A stretch of 64,000 nt of DNA from Rheinheimera soli (GCF_021290985.1 NZ_JAJOYU010000020.1:1-64000), one strand, 5' to 3'; shown: positions 24,885 to 32,417, numbered from the stretch's first letter. Program-made: numbers and translations. The notes: generated by a model not told the origin, from the letters alone.

Positions 24885-25826
24885 TCAAGTGTCTGACAAC
24901 TCTTTTTTAATTGCTCGAATCTCTCTAAAAAACCTCTCAGAGACTCTGGTAAAAAAACTAGGGTCGACATTCCTTGCGAATGAGATAAGTCCGATGGTTC
25001 GCTCGTAATCTGAACTACGTAAACGCCCTTTCGAGTAAAGAGACAATAGAAGCCGAATTTCGTCTTTCTGCTTTTTCGTTATAGTGAGGTGATTTGGACA
25101 TATCTTGATACCAGTAACTATCGCACTACCACCGGAACTACTACCTGAAGTTGTTTTATCTGGATTTATTGATATTTTTGGTGACGTATTCGTAGTAATT
25201 AACTGTCTAATTAGCTTAAAGACTTCATGTGTTCTACCCGGTACATTTGTCGAAAAAACCATGTCGTCAGCATATCTGGTATATGTAACGTCTCCACCGA
25301 AAGATGACTCCAAAGTAGACATAACCATCTCATCAAAGTTAAGCATCGCGATATTGCTCAAAATCGGAGATGTTGGGTAACCAATAGGTAAAATATCTCC
25401 TTTGAAAAAGCAGACAGTCCTGATTAGTTCAAACAGATCCTTGTCAGGTGGCAAAGAATCAATTTGCTCCCAGTTCTTTATCAATGCACCTTTTACATCT
25501 TCAAAAGTGACGGATGGAAAAAAATTCAATAGATCAATTTTTAAAAAAAATCTGTTGTTCCGATGACATTCTGCATTTTTTAGAATGGAACAACCTTGTG
25601 AGAACGCCATTGACGAAGGATGGCTTTTCACCTTTTCGAAAATATTTTTGAGTAACCAATACTGTATAGTTTTAGTTTTAGCTGCCGCCTGATAAATAGT
25701 CCGCTCATCACCATTTTTTTTGGGAATTTTAAACTGATACACAGCTCTTCTAGCATTAGATACAGAGCTATCAAAGAGCGTTTCAGGAATTTGTAAGTCT
25801 TTGCATATTCGACTCTTAAGATCCAT
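24885..25826 (-). CDS. Retron reverse transcriptase (St85/Ec86-like)
   Basis: 313 residues, the usual size of a retron RT. Visible motifs: PKKNGDERTIY (RT1), the retron-specific NAxxH as N84-A-E-C-H88, KIDLLNFFPSV with catalytic D98, PIGYPTSPILSN (147-158), the active site YADD at 185-188, and the retron VTG at 237-239 (IVTGIKICPNHLTI). It would extend from the 2'-OH of a branching G in the msr RNA to make msDNA. The ATG lies inside the end of the effector gene (11-nt overlap), so the two are coupled. Coding is visibly more AT-rich than the flanking genes, consistent with horizontal transfer. Last gene of the retron operon, ending 58 bp from the convergent sigma-factor gene. Confidence 0.95.
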   Translation of the reverse strand: MDLKSRICKDLQIPETLFDSSVSNARRAVYQFKIPKKNGDERTIYQAAAKTKTIQYWLLKNIFEKVKSHPSSMAFSQGCSILKNAECHRNNRFFLKIDLLNFFPSVTFEDVKGALIKNWEQIDSLPPDKDLFELIRTVCFFKGDILPIGYPTSPILSNIAMLNFDEMVMSTLESSFGGDVTYTRYADDMVFSTNVPGRTHEVFKLIRQLITTNTSPKISINPDKTTSGSSSGGSAIVTGIKICPNHLTITKKQKDEIRLLLSLYSKGRLRSSDYERTIGLISFARNVDPSFFTRVSERFFREIRAIKKELSDT

Positions 25827-26742
25827 AAAGCCGCCTTGAATGGTACTTCATAGTATGATTTCTGAAAGTCGCAATAACTTTATCAAGATCAAATTTATAG
25901 GAGAAATACAACGAGTTGACGGCGCTTTTATATCTATCGTTATCGTCTTTGGAAACAGATCCAAATGCTTTGAGCACCGCGATAATATGAACCACGTATT
26001 TATGGTTTCTTACACCAAAAATTAACTTAACTGCTTCTATAAGCTCTTTATGAGTAACTGGCCCCAGAATGTAAATTAAATCATGGATGAATAGCACTGA
26101 TTTCTTGTCAAAAACAGACGAAGGATCCAAGGTGTCGATGGTTATCGCACTATCTTTGACAGCTACAGGTTTCGATAAAAGATCGTACAACTCAGGATAG
26201 ATATCCCCGATTGAATCTCTAACATTTATTCCGTTCGAATTCATACGATAATGGATAACACGTTCTGTTCCTGAATTCTCTTCAACCGCAGCAATAGGGC
26301 CAAGATTGATAAAACTTTCAGATGTTCTGTATTGTTCGTCATTGATGATTATTAGCTTGTCTCTTAACTGCGGATTAGCAAATGCCCCTAACTCCGCGAA
26401 AGCACTGGGACTTTCCAAAATGATAATTATGAAGTCAGAAAACTTAGATATTAGATCCTCAACATCAAGTATGTTCCCTTTGTGGCCCTCTATCTTTAGG
26501 GTTTTAAACATTTCCTCAGCTAGCAAGACTTTTGTGTTGGGAAGCTGTTTTCTAGCGAAGTCAATAACAGCAGTTCTTCGCTCAGAGACCTCAGAAGTTG
26601 CTTTATTAGCCCCACATAGAAATACGAATTTATACCGTGAACTGGAATCAGGAAGTTGGATCTTAGAATGCCTTAGGCATTTAGATATTTGCCCCAGAGC
26701 ATTTACTATGTTCTTATTATTTTTGTCTATAAGCATATCCAT
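25816..26742 (-). CDS. Retron effector: nucleoside deoxyribosyltransferase-like domain plus winged helix
   Basis: 308 residues from ATG 26742, chosen because AAGGG lies just upstream; the 38-codon in-frame extension runs backward through the msr-msd RNA and is not coding. An N-terminal Rossmann-like NDT domain covers about 35-160, with YKFVFLCGANK, FSDFIIIILESPSAFAELGAF and candidate catalytic E117. A winged-helix segment follows at about 215-275 (LFIHDLIYILGPVTHKELIEAVKLIFG). This is the architecture of the effector of type II-A retrons (Ec86, Salmonella Sen2/St85 RcaT). In that family msDNA and RT hold the toxin inactive until phage triggers release. Order RNA-effector-RT is conserved here. 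Confidence 0.92.
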   Translation of the reverse strand: MDMLIDKNNKNIVNALGQISKCLRHSKIQLPDSSSRYKFVFLCGANKATSEVSERRTAVIDFARKQLPNTKVLLAEEMFKTLKIEGHKGNILDVEDLISKFSDFIIIILESPSAFAELGAFANPQLRDKLIIINDEQYRTSESFINLGPIAAVEENSGTERVIHYRMNSNGINVRDSIGDIYPELYDLLSKPVAVKDSAITIDTLDPSSVFDKKSVLFIHDLIYILGPVTHKELIEAVKLIFGVRNHKYVVHIIAVLKAFGSVSKDDNDRYKSAVNSLYFSYKFDLDKVIATFRNHTMKYHSRRLYGS

Positions 26743-26752
26743 TCGCCCTTGA

Positions 26753-26899
26753 TTGTACCTACTTGGAGCGGCCGAAACATCCGCTCGCGGATACGCTGAC
26801 GAGCGTATACGTGATCGGATGTTTCGAGAGAAAACTAAAAATTCTAGGCAGAACATGACTCACGTCCCGATGCGGCAAAACCACATATGCTAGGTACAA
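26753..26899 (-). ncRNA. Retron msr-msd RNA
   Basis: Read on the minus strand. a1 is TTGTACCTA (26899-26891) and a2 is TAGGTACAA (26761-26753), a perfect 9-nt inverted repeat. Directly after a1 comes GC, giving the TAGC context in which G26890 would be the branching guanosine, as in Ec86. msr hairpin 1 is ATGTGG-TTTTG-CCGCAT (26886-26870); msr hairpin 2 is GGGACGTG-AGT-CATGTTCT (26868-26850, with G-U pairs). The msd hairpin (26826-26773) has 11-bp arms CGAAACATCCG/CGGATGTTTCG and an inner stem ATACGCT-CGTC-AGCGTAT. It lies immediately upstream of the effector, with a2 10 nt before the start codon. Exact msDNA ends need experiment. Confidence 0.9.
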
Positions 26900-26903
26900 G
26901 ATT

Positions 26904-26933
26904 AAATTAGCATGCACATCGACGACAATTCAA
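26904..26933 (-). promoter_or_regulatory. Putative retron promoter
   Basis: On the minus strand TTGAAT (26933-26928), 18-bp spacer, TAATTT (26909-26904). Transcription would begin near 26897, i.e. at the a1 repeat, matching the expected 5' end of the msr. Confidence 0.6.
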
Positions 26934-26949
26934 TACAATAAAATAATGT

Positions 26950-27066
26950 GTGATGGATATAGTGGACTCAGGCTGGACACTGACAGTGATCGCAGCATTA
27001 CTCAGACAACACGGCTGTGGGCTTGTTTACCCCGCAGCTTTAGCTTCGACTTCGGTACATGATTAA
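26950..27066 (+). pseudogene. C-terminal remnant of a RecQ-type helicase with phosphoribosyltransferase domain
   Basis: The plus-strand frame ending at TAA 27064 reads DIVDSGWTLTVIAALLRQ, then HGCGLVYPAALASTSVHD, about 38 codons. This matches the PRPP-binding loop and C-terminus of the phosphoribosyltransferase domain found at the end of certain RecQ helicases. Upstream an in-frame TAA (26944) and the retron promoter follow, with no trace of the rest of the gene. The TAA overlaps the ATG of the dprA-like gene by 1 nt (TAATG), the relic of a coupled recQ-dprA operon. The call rests on remembered family motifs, not on a search. Confidence 0.7.
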
Positions 27067-28295
27067 TGAATTTAACCAGTGCAGCCCAGGCCATTTTGTT
27101 GCTCACTTGCTACTTTGGCAAAGCCAGTAATGAGAGTGTAAAACCATTAAGCAATGGGGAATGGGGACGTTTTGCCTTATGGCTGAAAGACAACATGCTA
27201 TCCCCAGCCGACTTGTTGGTAGCAAACCCACAGCCCTTGTTAGCAAGCTGGAATGATAACCGCATTACTACCGAACGTATTCTGCAGTTATTAGGCAGAG
27301 GTCATAGTCTGGCTTTGGCGATGGAGAAATGGCACAGAGCAGGTTTATGGGTAGTGACTCGTTCAGACTCTGATTATCCAAAACGACTCAAAACCAGGCT
27401 GAAAAATGACAGCCCTCCTGTGCTCTTTGGCTGTGGTAACAAAGAGTTACTTCATAGTGGCGGGTTAGCTGTGGTGGGTTCACGTAATGCGGTGCAAAGC
27501 GATCTGTTGTTTACCCAACAGGTTGCAGCCAAAGCGGCAGCAGAAGCTGTCACAGTGGTATCAGGTGGCGCACGTGGGGTAGATGAAGCAGCTATGCTTG
27601 GGGCGCTCAGTCAGGGTGGGACAGTGATAGGTGTGATGGCAGATAGCTTGCTTCAAGCCGCAACCAGTGCCAAATGGCGTCAGGCTCTGATGGATGGCAA
27701 GCTGGCACTGGTATCACCTTTTTATCCCGAAGCTGGTTTTCATGCCGGCAATGCGATGGCAAGGAATAAATATATTTATTGCCTGGCCGATAGTGCCTTA
27801 GTTGTCCATTCAGGCCCTAAAGGTGGCACCTTAAATGGTGCCGAAGAAAACCTGAAACACCAGTGGGTGCCACTCTGGGTAAAACCAACGACAGACTCAG
27901 AGGCAACAAACACTCTGTTAGTGACAAAAGGTGGCCACTGGTGCTTGCCTGATAGTCAGTCTTTTAGCACTGATATGCTGCTCTCTTCACCAGTTCCCGC
28001 AGCTATGGAACACAGAGTACAGGAAGAACAGCAGCAATTATTTTCGCCCGCTGATACAACAGAACCACAAGTGGTCGGCACAGCGGAACAACTTGCTGTC
28101 ACTGATTTTTATAAATTTTTTGTGATTTCGTTATCAAAGCTGGCTGCGCATCCTGTTACGGCAGAAGAACTTTCTACCCGAACGTTGTTGCATCCGTCTC
28201 AGCTTCATGACTGGTTAAAGCGTGCAGTGGATGACAAGCAACTGATCCAGCTGCAAAACCCTGTACGTTATCAGTACATGAAAAACAACAGATAG
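27066..28295 (+). CDS. DprA/Smf-like Rossmann-fold protein
   Basis: 409 residues. An N-terminal helical part (about 1-105) leads to the DprA Rossmann domain (about 110-290) with DYPKRLKTRL, PPVLFGCGNKELL, GLAVVGSRNA, VVSGGARGVDEAAMLGAL, ARNKYIYCLADSALVVHSGPKGGTLNGA, and a C-terminal winged-helix-like tail (EELSTRTLLHPSQLHDWLKRA). Classical DprA loads RecA on incoming ssDNA; this longer variant, beside a RecQ-PRTase relic, is closer to the DprA-like proteins of putative defence modules. Its start overlaps the remnant's stop. Having lost its partner and promoter region, it may be orphaned or expressed from within the retron flank. Confidence 0.82.
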   Translation: MNLTSAAQAILLLTCYFGKASNESVKPLSNGEWGRFALWLKDNMLSPADLLVANPQPLLASWNDNRITTERILQLLGRGHSLALAMEKWHRAGLWVVTRSDSDYPKRLKTRLKNDSPPVLFGCGNKELLHSGGLAVVGSRNAVQSDLLFTQQVAAKAAAEAVTVVSGGARGVDEAAMLGALSQGGTVIGVMADSLLQAATSAKWRQALMDGKLALVSPFYPEAGFHAGNAMARNKYIYCLADSALVVHSGPKGGTLNGAEENLKHQWVPLWVKPTTDSEATNTLLVTKGGHWCLPDSQSFSTDMLLSSPVPAAMEHRVQEEQQQLFSPADTTEPQVVGTAEQLAVTDFYKFFVISLSKLAAHPVTAEELSTRTLLHPSQLHDWLKRAVDDKQLIQLQNPVRYQYMKNNR

Positions 28296-28383
28296 TTCCA
28301 GGTAGAAGACTATAGCTACCTGATGTCAGCAACCTGTTTTCAGGCTACACTGGCAAAACCAGACAAACTCCATAGCTAAGCCC

Positions 28384-29868
28384 ATGACAAACCAAACAAA
28401 TAGCGTTTTTGCATCACTTAACGACAGCGCTTTGGTGCATCACAGCAGTTATATAGCCGGACAATTCCAAAGTAGCCGCAGTGGTCATTTTGCTGTGCAT
28501 AACCCGGCTGATGGCAGTTTGCTGGCATTAGTGGCTGAAGCCGGAGCCACTGAAGCAGAACAAGCTGTCACGGCAGCCGCTGCGGCTTTTCCGGCCTGGT
28601 CTGGTCTTACGGCAGCTGAACGTTCTGCCAAGCTTATGCGCTGGAATCAGTTGATGCTGGAGCATCAGCAGGACTTAGCCCGCATTTTAACGTTGGAGCA
28701 AGGCAAACCCTTAGATGAAGCTGCGGGCGAAATCAGCTATGGCGCCTCTTTTGTCAGTTGGTTTGCTGAAGAAGCCAAACGCATGAATGGCGATATTATT
28801 CCTGCCGCTAAAACCAGCCAGCAAATTCTGGTGCTAAAACAAGCCATAGGCGTAGTGGCTGCTATTACGCCATGGAATTTCCCGAACGCGATGATTTTAC
28901 GTAAAGCCGCAGCTGCTTTGGCCGCAGGTTGTACTTTTGTCGTAAAACCTGCAGAGCTAACCCCTTTATCTGCTTTGGCTTTAGCTGAACTCGCCAGCCG
29001 TGCCGGTATTCCGGCTGGTGTTTTTAATGTAGTCACAGGCACAGATGCTAAAGCCATAGGCCAGGTACTGACCAAAGACAGCCGTGTGGCCAAATTCAGT
29101 TTTACCGGCTCAACCCCTGTCGGCAAAACCTTACTGGCGCAGTGCGCTTCTACCGTAAAAAAAGTCTCGATGGAACTGGGGGGCAATGCGCCTTTTATTG
29201 TATTTGACGATGCCGATTTAGCCGCAGCTGTACAGGGTTTATTGGCGGCAAAATTTCGCAATGCCGGTCAAACCTGTGTTTGTGTAAATAGAGTTTTTGT
29301 ACAACGCCCTGTGTACGATGCCTTTTTGGCTTTGTTGATTAAAGCCACAGCGCCGCTAAAGCTGGCCTCTGGTTTGGAAGCAGGTTGTCAGATAGGGCCA
29401 CTGATTAACCAGGCCGCCGTCGATAAAATTACCCGGCTGTTGGATCAGGCACTGGATCAGGGCGCAGAACTGTTGTTAGGCGGCGCTATTGATGCCGACT
29501 TAGGGCCGTTGTTTTTCCAGCCCACTATAGTCACAGAAGTCACTGCGGATATGCAGATCAGTAAAACCGAAATTTTTGGCCCTGTGCTTTGTATCAGCGT
29601 TTTTGATACTGAGCAAGAAGCGATAGAGCTCTCCAACAATACGCCGACAGGCCTGGCCAGCTACTTTTACAGCCGCGATATAGGCCGGATTTTCCGTGTC
29701 GCCAAAGCCCTGGACTACGGCATGATAGGTGTCAATGAAGGTTTAATTTCCAATGCAGCAGCGCCTTTTGGTGGCGTAAAAGAGTCAGGTTTAGGCCGTG
29801 AAGGTTCCAGTTATGGTTTGGATGATTTTACGGAGTTGAAATACATCTGTTTGGGCGACTTGAGTTGA
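28384..29868 (+). CDS. gabD: NAD(P)-dependent succinate-semialdehyde dehydrogenase-type enzyme
   Basis: 494 residues, full length for GabD-like aldehyde dehydrogenases. Cofactor site WNFPNAMILRKAAAALAAGCTFVVKPAELTP, FTGSTPVGKTL, general base Glu in MELGGNAPF, catalytic Cys in RNAGQTCVCVNRVF, and the C-terminal GVKESGLGREGSSYGLDDFTELKY typical of SSADH. It oxidises succinate semialdehyde to succinate in GABA-type catabolism. No transaminase (gabT) is adjacent, so the symbol rests on family similarity; a broader semialdehyde role is possible. Confidence 0.85.
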   Translation: MTNQTNSVFASLNDSALVHHSSYIAGQFQSSRSGHFAVHNPADGSLLALVAEAGATEAEQAVTAAAAAFPAWSGLTAAERSAKLMRWNQLMLEHQQDLARILTLEQGKPLDEAAGEISYGASFVSWFAEEAKRMNGDIIPAAKTSQQILVLKQAIGVVAAITPWNFPNAMILRKAAAALAAGCTFVVKPAELTPLSALALAELASRAGIPAGVFNVVTGTDAKAIGQVLTKDSRVAKFSFTGSTPVGKTLLAQCASTVKKVSMELGGNAPFIVFDDADLAAAVQGLLAAKFRNAGQTCVCVNRVFVQRPVYDAFLALLIKATAPLKLASGLEAGCQIGPLINQAAVDKITRLLDQALDQGAELLLGGAIDADLGPLFFQPTIVTEVTADMQISKTEIFGPVLCISVFDTEQEAIELSNNTPTGLASYFYSRDIGRIFRVAKALDYGMIGVNEGLISNAAAPFGGVKESGLGREGSSYGLDDFTELKYICLGDLS

Positions 29869-29937
29869 GTAGATAGTGGGCTGAGTGGTTCGTTCCAGTT
29901 TGGCTGCATGGGTAAAGTAGTTCTAATTTAGCAACAC

Positions 29938-30169
29938 TTCAAAGCGTTTCGCCTTTGGCGAGATACTTTCTTTTGCTTCGCCAAAAGACAAGTATCCAAA
30001 GCAAGAAAGTGCAGGAAGCACTTTCTAACAGCCGAAGGCTGGCCCGTAGGGTGAATTACATGGATGTAATTCATAAAAGGCGACCCCAGGTCGCAGCGAA
30101 AGCCCGCCCCAATGGGGATTTGGTGCCAGTAGTTGGAATTGTCTCTATAGTTGGTTTAAAAGAGCAAAG
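29938..30169. repeat. Mosaic palindromic repeat, copy A
   Basis: About 230 bp sharing at least four blocks with copy B at 31521: AAAGCGTTTCGCC, GATACTTTCTTTTGCTTCG with its inverted arm CCAAAAG, GGCGACCCCAGGTCGCAGCG, and GCCCCAATGGGGATTTGGTG, ending AAAGAGCAAAG. Copy A has its own insert with perfect hairpins AGAAAGTGC/GCACTTTCT and TGAATTACAT-GG-ATGTAATTCA. No protein is encoded. It fills most of the 338-bp gap after the dehydrogenase. Confidence 0.8.
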
Positions 30170-30206
30170 CCTGGACATACGATACCGGACTTTTGTTGAG
30201 TTCGGC

Positions 30207-30650
30207 TTAGTTCAACACATCAATCAGTATGTCTGTGATCACAGCTGTGGCAATAGACACTAACAGCATATCAGTGCCAACCACTTGCCATTCATAACCT
30301 GGATGTTGTGGCAGTTCAGCGATCATAGCCGTAGGTAGAGACTTCTTAGCAATACCTGGTGGCAGTGGTTTGCCTTTCGCCAGGTTCTTACGAATGCCTG
30401 GTGGTAACGCACTTTGGCCTGTCAGCTGATATCGCGTTGCCAAAACTCGCGCATCCGCCACACTGATCCCAGCACTGACGCTGAAGTCTGCCGGATCAAG
30501 TTCTGTAACCTTATCTTTACCTTGATGTTTTAGCTGTTTTTCAACCGTTTTGGCTTTATGTTTATGGTCTTGTTTATCGTCAGACGCCATCACCTGCTGT
30601 GTTAATAAGGGCGCTATTAAAGCAACCCACAATGTAGTTCGTGCATTCAT
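30207..30650 (-). CDS. CigR-like secreted protein
   Basis: 147 residues from ATG 30650, which places a signal peptide (MNARTTLWVALIAPLLTQQVMA) at the N-terminus; the 15-codon longer reading does not. The mature protein has a charged linker (KQDHKHKAKTVEKQLKHQGKD), a helix SAGISVADARVLATRYQLTG, the Pro-rich LPPGIRKNLAKGKPLPPGIAKK, and a hydrophobic C-terminal segment (LLVSIATAVITDILIDVL). The LPPG repeats and layout resemble CigR-family/RcnB-like envelope proteins, named after a Salmonella membrane protein that restrains a secreted effector. The role here is unknown. It lies in the accessory patch between the two mosaic repeats. Confidence 0.65.
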   Translation of the reverse strand: MNARTTLWVALIAPLLTQQVMASDDKQDHKHKAKTVEKQLKHQGKDKVTELDPADFSVSAGISVADARVLATRYQLTGQSALPPGIRKNLAKGKPLPPGIAKKSLPTAMIAELPQHPGYEWQVVGTDMLLVSIATAVITDILIDVLN

Positions 30651-30742
30651 GTTGATTAGCCTTAAAGTCCAGTTGTTCTTTAGCATAGTCGCCAAAGCTG
30701 GATGCCGGCTGAATGGATTTGGCAGTAATATCTGACTACGAT

Positions 30743-31030
30743 TTAACTTTTGCGTGCTGCGAGTGCTTTATACACTGCGTCTTTATCCCGCTTACCAATA
30801 GCTAATACATAAACAACTACTTCGTCATCAATCACTTCATAAGCCAAACGATAACCCGCTGTGCGTAATTTGATCTTGTAGACAGAAGCATAACCGCTCA
30901 GTTTAGCCGAAGGCACATGGGGGTTTTCTAACCGCTCAGCCAGTTTCTTTTTGAATTGTGACTTAATGGGTGGCGCTAATTTTTCCCACTCTTTTAATGC
31001 AATCGGCAGAAACTTTAACTTAGAGGTCAT
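30743..31030 (-). CDS. RelE/ParE-superfamily toxin
   Basis: 95 residues from ATG 31030. The RelE fold is plain: LKFLPIALKEWEKLAPPIKSQFKKKLAERL, GYASVYKIKLRTAGYRLAYEV with the conserved basic residues, then DDEVVVYVLAIGKRDKDAVYKAL. Toxins of this group cleave ribosome-bound mRNA. Its start lies inside the end of the antitoxin gene, the usual overlapping TA layout with the antitoxin first. Confidence 0.92.
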   Translation of the reverse strand: MTSKLKFLPIALKEWEKLAPPIKSQFKKKLAERLENPHVPSAKLSGYASVYKIKLRTAGYRLAYEVIDDEVVVYVLAIGKRDKDAVYKALAARKS

Positions 31031-31271
31031 CAATGCTTACTTCTACCGCATCAGACAGTTCTGCCCGCCGACTTTCAACTAATCGCAATAACTCGTAGTC
31101 GTCCAGCATATCCATTAACCATTCATAGGTTTCAGCCGGAACAAGATAAGCGGTAGGTTTATTGTGGTTCAGAATAGCAACAGCTGCACCATTCGCTTCG
31201 TTCAGTAAGGCTGTTGGATTCTTCTTTAACTCTGAAATACTGGCTGAGCATTCTGCCAAAACCCGTTTCAT
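31020..31271 (-). CDS. Phd/YefM (RelB-partner type) antitoxin
   Basis: 83 residues from ATG 31271 (GAGG 7 nt upstream). N-terminal Phd/YefM DNA-binding fold (MKRVLAECSASISELKKNPTALLNEANGAAVAILNHNKPTAYLVPAETYEWL) and an acidic C-terminal toxin-wrapping tail (LVESRRAELSDAVEVSIDDL). It neutralises the downstream RelE toxin and represses the operon. The overlap with the toxin start is 11 nt. Confidence 0.92.
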   Translation of the reverse strand: MKRVLAECSASISELKKNPTALLNEANGAAVAILNHNKPTAYLVPAETYEWLMDMLDDYELLRLVESRRAELSDAVEVSIDDL

Positions 31272-31520
31272 ATAAAACCTCATTTAAGGCATAAATTATG
31301 AGCCAATTTTAGACCAGAATATTGTTTGACGCTAGTTTTTGATTTGCAGGGATTTGGATTTGAGCTTTGCTACTGCCACTTCCCTTATCGAATAAAAAAA
31401 CAATAAATTGTGTTAAAACTCATCACCAATTTAACAGCTCTGCCTGATGGGCAAGACTTGACCCTGAGGGTTTCTTATAGTGATAGTTGGAATGTTTTTT
31501 GGTTCAAGTAAGACTTTTAA

Positions 31521-31789
31521 TTCAAAGCGTTTCGCCGCTGGCGAGATACTTTCTTTTGCTTCGCCAAAAGAAAGCTATCCAAAGAAAAGGCGACCCCAGG
31601 TCGCAGCGAAAGCCCGGCTCAAAATCGTGCGTCCAAGGCGACTCGGCAACTCGTTCGTCGCTACCGCTCCTCGCTCAGACACTCCCAGCCTTAAAACCTT
31701 GGCCACCCAATTTTGTCCGGCTCGCGCCCCAATGGGGATTTGGTGCCAGTAGTCGGAATGGTTTCGATAGTTGGTTGAAAAGAGCAAAG
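31521..31789. repeat. Mosaic palindromic repeat, copy B
   Basis: About 270 bp in the same orientation as copy A (29938). It has the same constant blocks in the same order, but a different variable insert of about 110 bp (from about 31617 to 31727) between the GGTCGC block and the CCCCAATGGGG block. It also includes the GATACTTTCTTTTG/CCAAAAGAAAG hairpin. It lies in the 549-bp gap between the antitoxin and the 198-aa protein; no gene is supported in the rest of that gap. Confidence 0.8.
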
Positions 31790-31820
31790 TTAGATATGGC
31801 GCACAATGCAAGACACTACC

Positions 31821-32417
31821 CTACAAGCTGTTTGATTGCGTTAAATAAGAGAACTCCCTGTCACCTTCAACGTATGCTTGAAGTCCATATCGTCCTTGGA
31901 AAACAGCAGATGTTTTTAGCAGTTGCTCATAATCTACATTATCGATGGGACACTTCTGGTCACTTTTCCAACTGGCAAACGCATACACGATTAAAACTGA
32001 ACCTGCATGAAGCCCTTGATAGTAGCCTTCTTGAATCAGGTCACTTTTGCCTACAACTTCATTGAACTTATGGCTCCAATACTCCTCGATTGATTCAAGT
32101 ACAATTTTGTAATGTTCTGTTTCCAGTTTGGATTTGAAAACTTTGAATTTTTCAATTTCTCGCGCACTCATAATCCAGTTTGAACGATTACTAACAACGA
32201 GCCCGTTTTTCTGCATACCTTGTATCAGTATCTCGAAAGCCGATTCAAGCTTTCGTTTAGCTGCGTCGAATAGCTCCTTATCTAGAACTAATCGGTTATC
32301 AAATTTATTTTTACGATATGTAAAGAATAAACCTATTAATGCGATTAACGCTGAGCCAATAGAAACAAGAGTTGAAAGTGTCGACACTATATGCTCTTGG
32401 CTAAATAGAGACTCCAT
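31821..32417 (-). CDS. Unknown protein with one N-terminal membrane helix
   Basis: 198 residues. A membrane helix (about 10-32, IVSTLSTLVSIGSALIALIGLFFTYRKNK) with a short N-terminus, then a cytoplasmic mostly helical region with Trp-containing helices (VVSNRSNWIMSAREIEKFKVFKSKLE, LESIEEYWSHKFNEVVGKSDLIQEG). GGGG precedes the ATG. The architecture, one membrane helix plus a small soluble helical domain, is common among unnamed accessory genes. I do not recognise the family. It is next to the mosaic repeat and TA pair, so it is probably accessory. Confidence 0.65.
   Translation of the reverse strand: MESLFSQEHIVSTLSTLVSIGSALIALIGLFFTYRKNKFDNRLVLDKELFDAAKRKLESAFEILIQGMQKNGLVVSNRSNWIMSAREIEKFKVFKSKLETEHYKIVLESIEEYWSHKFNEVVGKSDLIQEGYYQGLHAGSVLIVYAFASWKSDQKCPIDNVDYEQLLKTSAVFQGRYGLQAYVEGDREFSYLTQSNSL

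Noticed and set aside
26306-26752. 148-codon plus-strand frame antisense to the retron effector
   Set aside because: Shadow frame without a ribosome site; low-complexity Ser/Leu composition.
26743-26856. N-terminal 38-codon extension of the retron effector
   Set aside because: It is the msd/a2 part of the ncRNA read through; the ribosome site and homologous starts support 26742.
29955-30263. 102-codon plus-strand frame through mosaic repeat copy A
   Set aside because: It consists of palindromic repeat sequence and runs into the CigR-like gene antisense; the same blocks in copy B are read in other frames.
31480-32065. Plus-strand frames of 90 and 192 codons through mosaic repeat copy B
   Set aside because: Repeat-derived sequence and antisense of the 198-aa gene; peptide composition is not protein-like.
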